A DNA stretch of 6,159 nucleotides from an uncultured Pseudodesulfovibrio sp. (GTDB lineage: Bacteria > Desulfobacterota > Desulfovibrionia > Desulfovibrionales > Desulfovibrionaceae). The translations under genes were made by a program, and so were the position numbers. This document shows, one piece after another, positions 1-4,270 of this stretch (position 1 is its first letter; every line of letters starts with the position of its first letter). The stretch spans positions 1-6,159 of the forward strand of contig CAMYLL010000177.1 of the NCBI GenBank assembly GCA_947259235.1, read 5' to 3'. Under the pieces are notes generated by a model. The model searched no databases and had not been told where the DNA came from. It saw nothing but the letters and a program-made list of their open reading frames with translations.

Positions 1-217
1 GCTGGTCGAACGGCTCCGGTCCCATTACATAATAGAAGGCCAGCAGGTGAACACCGGCGCATCCATGGGCATCGCCGTCTATCCAAACGACGGAGAGACT
101 GCTGAGGCGCTTCTGGAGGCTGCGGACCAGGCCATGTACAAGGTCAAGCACGGCGGCAAGAACAACTTCGCTTTTTTCGAGGACGCCGCCGGAGACGAGA
201 ACGGCAACCTGAACTGA
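1..217 (+). CDS. GGDEF-domain protein (diguanylate cyclase-like), C-terminal fragment
   Basis: This is the last 71 codons of a gene that begins before the window; the reading frame starts at base 2 and stops with TGA at 215-217. The visible part is the C-terminal half of a GGDEF domain: the segment ASMGIAVYPNDG is followed by LLEAADQAMYKVKHGGKNN, which matches the conserved end of the family (AD.AMY..K..GKN). GGDEF domains make cyclic di-GMP from two GTP in the cytoplasm. The catalytic GGDEF loop and the RxxD inhibitory site lie upstream of the window, so activity cannot be judged. After the domain there are only about 15 acidic/polar residues (EDAAGDENGNLN), so no EAL domain follows. The sensor or receiver part that would normally precede the domain is not visible. 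Domain assignment is confident; enzymatic activity is inference. Confidence 0.93.
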   Translation, partial: LVERLRSHYIIEGQQVNTGASMGIAVYPNDGETAEALLEAADQAMYKVKHGGKNNFAFFEDAAGDENGNLN

Positions 218-255
218 CCCGCACCGCGCCTTTCCCCTGCCAACAACGCGAACGA

Positions 256-283
256 AGCCCCCGTGAAATCATCCGCGGGGGCT
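256..283 (+). terminator. GC-rich hairpin, probable terminator of the GGDEF gene
   Basis: A 10-bp stem (256-265 with 274-283), AGCCCCCG plus a T-G wobble and a closing G-C, surrounds an 8-base loop. It lies 38 bp after the GGDEF stop codon. The following bases (GCTCTTTG) give only a weak T-run. The gap is between convergent genes, so the hairpin could also stop the minus-strand otsA transcript, whose last gene ends at 306. On that strand the wobble becomes an A-C mismatch and there is no clear T-run, so it should work better on the + strand. Confidence 0.6.
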
Positions 284-305
284 GCTCTTTGTCCTGGCCT
301 CGGCC

Positions 306-539
306 TCAGCCGTTGGTCTTTGTGCCGGAGTAGGTAAAGGACTTCTTGTCCATGGTGTAATATCCGCCCCGGTCGATCCCCACCACCTTGCCGCAGGGGC
401 ACGCCACCCGGCCGTCCCGCTCCTCCATGTTCCAGACGCGGTCTATGCGGTCCTTGTGGCAGCGGTGCACCTCGCCCTGGCCTATCTTGCGATAGCGCCA
501 GAGCTTGCGGCGGCAGGCGGCGCATTTGAGCACGAGCAT
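306..539 (-). CDS. Cysteine-rich zinc-ribbon-like protein of unknown function (77 aa)
   Basis: This small ORF reads leftward from ATG at 539-537 to TGA at 308-306. It has no name that I recognise. The visible pattern is Cys6-x2-Cys9 near the N-terminus, His25/Cys27/His28 in the middle, and Cys47-x-Cys49 (CPCG) later, so four to five cysteines could bind one zinc. Between them lies a basic stretch (RRKLWRYRK, then CHKDRIDR); the C-terminus is aromatic and polar (GGYYTMDKKSFTYSGTKTNG). No signal peptide or membrane segment is seen, so it is probably cytosolic. It starts 14 bp after the otsA stop and reads in the same direction, so it is very likely cotranscribed with otsA. A G-rich stretch just upstream of the start is a poor SD, hinting at coupled translation. 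The start is the first Met before the cysteine motif; the longer open frame running back through otsA is a shadow. Zinc binding and a nucleic-acid or protein-contact role are inference. Confidence 0.75.
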   Translation of the reverse strand: MLVLKCAACRRKLWRYRKIGQGEVHRCHKDRIDRVWNMEERDGRVACPCGKVVGIDRGGYYTMDKKSFTYSGTKTNG

Positions 540-553
540 GATGGCCCCCAGTC

Positions 554-2026
554 TCAGCCGCGTTCGTAGGTCATGGTCTCCCCGGCGGGGAAGTCGTCCA
601 GCCGCTTGGAGATACCCGCCTGGAGAAAGGAATCGACCCACCAGTAGATGTTGTTCTTCCTTACCTGGTCGCGCAGGCGGGTCATATGACGCCGCCGCTC
701 CTCTTTGTCCCAGTGCAGGACGCGATGCAGCGCCTTGGCCACGCCCTCCATGTCGTATGGGTTGACCAGATAGGCGTCGCGCTGCAACTGGGCGGCCGCC
801 CCCGCGAACTCGCTGAGCACGAGCACCTCGTCCTCGGTCACGTTGCAGGCGCAGTATTCCTTGGCCACCAGGTTCATGCCGTCGCGCAGGGGGGTGACCA
901 GGGCCGTATCCGCCGCGCTGTAGTAGGCCACCAGTTGGTCGGGTGGAAAGTTGCGGTAATGATAATGGACGGGAACCCAGCCCGGGAAGGAAAACTCGCC
1001 GTTGACCCGCCCCACCAACTGCTCGATCTCCACGCGCAGATCCTTGTACTCGTCCACTTCCTCGCGGCTGGGCACGGCGATCTGGATGAAGTTGAACCGG
1101 CCCATGAGGTCCGGGTATCGACGCAGTAGGGTCTGGATGGACCGGATGCGCTCGGGGATGCCCTTGGTGTAGTCGAGGCGGTCCACGCCGAGGATGATCT
1201 TGCGATGACGCAGGGCCTCCTTGATGTTGAAGGCCTCCCGGGCCACCTCGGGCCGCTCGGCGATCTGGGCGAACTGGTTGTAGTCTATCGAGATAGGGAA
1301 GGCGCCGACCCGGAAGGTGCGGTTGCCCATGTCCACTGTGACCACCGAGCCTCGGCCGCGCACCTTGGCCTCGGGCATCAGCCGCTGCAGGCTGCCGGTG
1401 AAGTTGCGGCGGTCCTGAATGGTCTGAAACCCCACCAGATCGAACTCCGTCAGGGCCTGGATCAGCTTCCACCGCCAGGGGAGCTTCATGAAGATATCGG
1501 GCGGCGGGAAGGGAATGTGCAGGAAAAACCCGGTCTTGCGCTTGACTCCCATGCTCTTGAGAAAGAACGCCTGGTGCATGAGGTGGTAGTCCTGAATCCA
1601 GACGTAGTCGTCCTGGGTGGTCTGACGGGCCACCACCTCGGCGAATTTGAAGTTCACGTCGAGATACATGCGCCAATACCGGGCATCGAACCGGCACCGG
1701 GTCTGCAGATCGTGAAACAAAGGCCAGATGACCTCGTTGGAAAAACCGAAATAGTAGCCGTCGACCTCGTCTTGGGTCAGAGGGACCGTACTCAGTTCGT
1801 ATCCGGCTTCGGCCGAGAACTTCGCCAGCAGGTCGTCCACCTCTGCGGTCTGGTCGGACAGCCCGGCCCAGCCTATCCACATGCCGCCGCGATTGCGCAG
1901 CACCGGGGCCAGGGCGGTGACCAGTCCGCCCCCACCCGCCTTGATCCGCCATTCTCCGCCCTCCTGCCTCAACGCGGCGGGAAGCCGGTTGGACACCACG
2001 ACCAATCGCCTCACTGCAGGTTCCAT
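554..2026 (-). CDS. otsA: Trehalose-6-phosphate synthase (GT20 family)
   Basis: The 490-aa product has the length and motif order of a stand-alone OtsA (E. coli about 474 aa). The enzyme joins glucose from a sugar nucleotide, usually UDP-glucose, to glucose-6-phosphate, giving trehalose-6-phosphate in the cytoplasm. Visible motifs in order: SNRLP with Arg14; glycine loop 31-34 (GGGGL); WIGWAG at 50-54; YYFGFSN..W with Tyr92 and Trp101; WIQDYHL with Asp146; FFLHIPFP with His170; VDRLDYTKG with Arg283 and Lys288; and [12 protein letters not shown] with Asp382 and Glu390. These correspond, from memory of E. coli OtsA, to its glucose-6-phosphate and UDP-glucose contacts, so the enzyme looks active. 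No phosphatase (OtsB) domain is fused and no otsB is in the window. The start ATG at 2026 is preceded by AAGGAG with 8 bp spacing. It is transcribed divergently from groES and leads the downstream zinc-ribbon gene. Glucosylglycerol-phosphate synthase is a related alternative, but the glycine loop fits OtsA better. Nucleotide-sugar preference cannot be read. Confidence 0.94.
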   Translation of the reverse strand: MEPAVRRLVVVSNRLPAALRQEGGEWRIKAGGGGLVTALAPVLRNRGGMWIGWAGLSDQTAEVDDLLAKFSAEAGYELSTVPLTQDEVDGYYFGFSNEVIWPLFHDLQTRCRFDARYWRMYLDVNFKFAEVVARQTTQDDYVWIQDYHLMHQAFFLKSMGVKRKTGFFLHIPFPPPDIFMKLPWRWKLIQALTEFDLVGFQTIQDRRNFTGSLQRLMPEAKVRGRGSVVTVDMGNRTFRVGAFPISIDYNQFAQIAERPEVAREAFNIKEALRHRKIILGVDRLDYTKGIPERIRSIQTLLRRYPDLMGRFNFIQIAVPSREEVDEYKDLRVEIEQLVGRVNGEFSFPGWVPVHYHYRNFPPDQLVAYYSAADTALVTPLRDGMNLVAKEYCACNVTEDEVLVLSEFAGAAAQLQRDAYLVNPYDMEGVAKALHRVLHWDKEERRRHMTRLRDQVRKNNIYWWVDSFLQAGISKRLDDFPAGETMTYERG

Positions 2027-2034
2027 CAGCCTCG

Positions 2035-2040
2035 CTCCTT
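2035..2040 (-). promoter_or_regulatory. Ribosome binding site of otsA
   Basis: AAGGAG on the minus strand lies 8 bases before the ATG at 2026. It fixes that start and argues against the longer open frame extending upstream to 2057. I could not find a convincing -35/-10 pair for otsA in the 120 bp upstream; TTGATA (minus strand, around 2098-2103) has no good -10 at the right distance. Confidence 0.8.
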
Positions 2041-2110
2041 GGGCCTGTGCATTTCACTTTTCTTCATATATTGAACGCTACCGGTCTTGGCCGACGATAT
2101 CAAGGGTGGG

Positions 2111-2130
2111 TTTTGAGCGAACGAGCAAAA
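2111..2130. promoter_or_regulatory. Dyad-symmetric operator-like site between otsA and groES
   Basis: A 20-bp imperfect palindrome reads TTTTG, two bases, CG, two central bases, CG, two bases, CAAAA. Seven of ten positions in each half are symmetric. It lies 17 bp upstream of the groES -35 hexamer and about 85 bp before the otsA start, where a regulator could affect either or both genes. The right arm merges into an A-run (2127-2134) that could also act as an UP element for the groES promoter. The stem is too weak to be a terminator. Function is inference. Confidence 0.3.
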
Positions 2131-2147
2131 AAAAGCGGTCCCGAATG

Positions 2148-2175
2148 TTGACAAGGGGAAGCGGGTTATTATCTT
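2148..2175 (+). promoter_or_regulatory. Probable sigma70-type promoter of groESL
   Basis: A perfect TTGACA (2148-2153) is followed after 16 bp by TATCTT (2170-2175), with four of six matches to TATAAT. An overlapping TATTAT at 2167-2172 is a better hexamer but only 13 bp away. An eight-A tract at 2127-2134 lies where an UP element could contact RNA polymerase alpha. Transcription would start near 2182, giving a leader of about 60 bases. I saw neither a CIRCE inverted repeat (TTAGCACTC-N9-GAGTGCTAA) nor a good sigma32 promoter, which are the usual heat-shock controls of this operon. Confidence 0.55.
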
Positions 2176-2197
2176 TACGCGCAGTCTACACCAATGC

Positions 2198-2213
2198 GCC
2201 GCCCCGAGGCGGC
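2198..2213 (+). other. Six-bp GC-only hairpin in the groES leader
   Basis: GCCGCC (2198-2203) pairs with GGCGGC (2208-2213) around the tetraloop CCGA, 14 bases before the groES Shine-Dalgarno. It has no T-run, so it is not a terminator. It does not occlude the SD. An mRNA-stabilising 5' stem-loop is the simplest reading; any temperature-sensing role is speculative. Confidence 0.45.
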
Positions 2214-2227
2214 CTGTCATTTCATAC

Positions 2228-2233
2228 AAGGAG
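2228..2233 (+). promoter_or_regulatory. Ribosome binding site of groES
   Basis: AAGGAG sits 7 bases before the ATG at 2241. It decides the start against the open frame that extends upstream through the divergent intergenic region to 1881. Confidence 0.85.
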
Positions 2234-2240
2234 AGACACG

Positions 2241-2501
2241 ATGAGTTTGAAACCCCTGAACGACCGCGTGATTGTGAAGAGAAAGGAAGAAGAGAGCAAG
2301 ACCGCCGGGGGCATCTACATCCCGGATTCCGCCAAGGAAAAGCCGCAGGGCGGCACGATCCTGGCCGCCGGTCCCGAATGCAAGACCGTGAAGAAGGGTG
2401 ACTCCATCCTCTTTGCCAAGTATGCGGGCAGCGAGTTCCGGATGGATGGCGAAGACCTCGTCATCATGCGCGAAGACGACATCCTCGGCGTGTTCGCCTA
2501 A
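2241..2501 (+). CDS. groES: Co-chaperonin GroES (Hsp10), short form lacking the roof hairpin
   Basis: The 86-aa product caps the GroEL ring as a heptamer and forms the lid of the folding chamber in the cytoplasm. The N-terminus [11 protein letters not shown] is canonical. The mobile loop (about 16-32) carries GGIYI at 23-27, the counterpart of the E. coli GroEL-binding GGIVL. The C-terminal [24 protein letters not shown] is typical. The protein is shorter than the usual 94-100 residues. Aligned by eye to E. coli GroES, Gly44 and the later Gly-Asp (53-54, E. coli 62-63) are separated by 9 rather than 18 positions. The missing part is the roof beta-hairpin of the dome; PECKTVKK stands in its place. 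Flanking residues stay aligned, so a frameshift is unlikely. It is followed 36 bp later by groEL and translated from a strong SD. The identity is certain; the structural effect of the deletion is inference. Confidence 0.97.
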   Translation: MSLKPLNDRVIVKRKEEESKTAGGIYIPDSAKEKPQGGTILAAGPECKTVKKGDSILFAKYAGSEFRMDGEDLVIMREDDILGVFA

Positions 2502-2523
2502 ATCCTTCCAACCCACATTTCAT

Positions 2524-2527
2524 AGGA
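2524..2527 (+). promoter_or_regulatory. Weak ribosome binding site of groEL
   Basis: AGGA lies 10 bases before the ATG at 2538, a shorter match and wider spacing than for groES. The leader begins with the same nine bases (CATTTCATA, 2516-2524) that precede the groES SD (2218-2226). Confidence 0.5.
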
Positions 2528-2537
2528 CGACACATCA

Positions 2538-4124
2538 ATGGCAAAATCCATAGATTACAAGGCTGTTGCCCGCGAAGGCATGCAGAACGGCGTGAACATT
2601 CTCGCCAACGCGGTCAAGGTTACTCTCGGCCCCAAGGGACGCAACGTGATGCTCGAAAAAACCTGGGGCGCGCCCCAGGTGACCAAGGACGGCGTCACCG
2701 TCGCCGAAAAGATCACCCTTGAGGACAAGCTCGAGAACATGGGCGCCCAGATGGTCAAGGAGGTCGCCTCCAAGACCAACGAAATCGCTGGCGACGGAAC
2801 CACCACCGCCACCATCCTGGCCCAGATCATCTTCAACGAGGGCGTCAAGCTGCTGGCGGCCGGGCGCAACCCCATGTCCATCAAGCGCGGCATAGACATC
2901 GCCGTCGAGGCCGTCATCGCCGAGCTGGACAACATGGCCAAGCCCGTGAAGAAGAGCTCCGAGATCGCCCAGGTCGGCGCCATCTCCGCCAACAACGACG
3001 AGACCGTCGGCGCGATCCTGGCCGAGGCCGTGGAGAAGGTCGGCGACAACGGCGTCATCACCGTTGAGGAATCCCAGGGCCTGACCACCCAGCTCGACGT
3101 GGTCGAGGGCATGCAGTGGGACAACGGCTGGCTCTCCCCCTATTTCGTCACCGACCAGGACAAGCAGGAGGCCGTCTTCGAGAAGCCGTTCATCCTGCTC
3201 TCCGAGGGCAAGATCTCCAACATCAAGCCCCTGGTCCCCATCCTCGAGGCCGTGGCCAAGGCCGGTCGGCCCCTGGTCATCATCGCCGAGACCGTTGAAA
3301 ACGACGCCCTGGCGGGCCTGACCATCAACGCCATGCGCGGCGCGCTCAAGGTCTGCGCCGTCAAGGCCCCCGGCTTTGGCGAACGCCGCAAGGACATGGT
3401 CCGCGACATTGCCGCCATGACCGGCGCCACCGTCATCTCCGAGGACGCGGGCGTGACCCTCGAATCCATCAAGCCCCAGGACTTCGGCTCCGCCAAGAAA
3501 GTCGTGGTGGGCAAGAAGAATACCCTCATCGTCGGCGGCACTGGCGACAAGAAGGCCGTCCAGGCCCGTTGCGACGAGATCATGGGTCTGGTCAAGAACT
3601 GCGCCAGCGACTACGACCGCGAGAAGCTCCAGGAACGCCTGGCCAAGCTCGTGGGCGGCGTGGCCGTGATCAAAGTCGGCGCTCCCACCGAAGTGGAGAT
3701 GAAGGAGCGCAAGGACCGCGTGGAGGACGCCCTCAACGCGACCCGTGCGGCCGTTGACGAGGGCATCGTCCCCGGCGGCGGAACCGCCCTGGTCCGCGCC
3801 GGAATGGTGCTGGCCAAGATCAAGCTCAAGGACGACACCGAGCAGGCAGGCGTGGCCATCATCGCCCGCGCCGTGGAGGAGCCCCTCAAGCAGATCGCCA
3901 ACAACTGCGGCCTGGAAGGCACGGTTGTCGTGGAAAAGGTCAAGGAAATGAAGGGCAGCAAAGGCTTCAACGCCGCCACCGGCGAATACGTCGACCTGGT
4001 CAAGGAAGGCGTCATCGATCCCAAGAAGGTCACCCGCATCGCCCTGCAGAACGCAGCCAGCGTCTCCGGCATGCTGCTGACCACCGAGTGCGCCATCTCC
4101 GAGGCCGTGGCCGAGGAAGACTAG
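2538..4124 (+). CDS. groEL: Chaperonin GroEL (Hsp60), without C-terminal GGM tail
   Basis: The 528-aa product is the ATP-driven folding chaperonin that works as a double heptameric ring with GroES. Equatorial, intermediate and apical domains are all present in normal order (roughly 1-133/408-528, 134-190/376-407 and 190-375). Nucleotide-site motifs include [10 protein letters not shown] at 28-37, Asp51 in [13 protein letters not shown] at 85-92, the ATPase aspartate Asp397 in [11 protein letters not shown], and the VPGGG loop at 411-415. The apical groove keeps LSPYF (199-203) and the helix around 232-237, with Trp198 in place of the E. coli Tyr199. The end is unusual: after ITTEC-equivalent LLTTEC (513-518) only [12 protein letters not shown] residues follow, and there is no Gly-Gly-Met repeat (E. 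coli 548 aa). The bases after the TAG encode no GGM in any frame, so this is not a simple frameshift. It lies 36 bp after groES and is closed by a terminator. Confidence 0.98.
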   Translation: MAKSIDYKAVAREGMQNGVNILANAVKVTLGPKGRNVMLEKTWGAPQVTKDGVTVAEKITLEDKLENMGAQMVKEVASKTNEIAGDGTTTATILAQIIFNEGVKLLAAGRNPMSIKRGIDIAVEAVIAELDNMAKPVKKSSEIAQVGAISANNDETVGAILAEAVEKVGDNGVITVEESQGLTTQLDVVEGMQWDNGWLSPYFVTDQDKQEAVFEKPFILLSEGKISNIKPLVPILEAVAKAGRPLVIIAETVENDALAGLTINAMRGALKVCAVKAPGFGERRKDMVRDIAAMTGATVISEDAGVTLESIKPQDFGSAKKVVVGKKNTLIVGGTGDKKAVQARCDEIMGLVKNCASDYDREKLQERLAKLVGGVAVIKVGAPTEVEMKERKDRVEDALNATRAAVDEGIVPGGGTALVRAGMVLAKIKLKDDTEQAGVAIIARAVEEPLKQIANNCGLEGTVVVEKVKEMKGSKGFNAATGEYVDLVKEGVIDPKKVTRIALQNAASVSGMLLTTECAISEAVAEED

Positions 4125-4147
4125 CCTCACCACCAAGAGAAACGATC

Positions 4148-4177
4148 AAGGCCGGGCTGTGATGCCCGGCCTTTTTT
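4148..4177 (+). terminator. Intrinsic terminator of the groESL operon
   Basis: A perfect 10-bp stem, AAGGCCGGGC (4148-4157) with GCCCGGCCTT (4164-4173), has a six-base loop TGTGAT and runs into six Ts (4172-4177). It begins 23 bp after the groEL stop. It isolates the operon from the downstream kinase gene. Confidence 0.95.
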
Positions 4178-4270
4178 CGTGGTTTTTGGCCCTGTGACAG
4201 TCATATTATAACTCCTCCACCCGCTCCTTTTGTTGCGCTTTCTCCTGCAAAGCCGTATCGATAAAGCAAC
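4178..4270 (+). promoter_or_regulatory. Leader region of the kinase gene with a -10-like TATAAC
   Basis: Because a strong terminator precedes it, the kinase gene should have its own promoter in this gap. TATAAC at 4207-4212 is a plausible -10 hexamer, but no good -35 lies 16-18 bp upstream (the nearest is a TTTTTGG stretch at 4183-4189). GTGACA at 4194-4199 resembles a -35 but has no matching -10. An activator-dependent promoter is possible. Confidence 0.25.

Noticed and set aside
1205..2074. Long + strand open frame antisense to otsA
   Set aside because: otsA on the minus strand carries all family motifs and a good SD; the antisense product shows none.
2071..2100. Possible sigma32-type promoter (TTGAAC, 14 bases, CCGACGATAT)
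   Set aside because: The -35 half is acceptable but the -10 half is a poor match to CCCCATNT, and a better promoter lies closer to groES.
1881..2240. N-terminal extension of groES through the intergenic region
   Set aside because: The upstream part is unlike any GroES, and the ATG at 2241 has a strong SD and canonical N-terminus.
2535..4136. A 533-codon open frame antisense to all of groEL
   Set aside because: It mirrors groEL over its full length, is made of low-complexity Gly/Asp/Leu/His-rich sequence typical of the reverse strand of GC-rich genes, and has no recognisable motif. It is a codon-bias shadow.
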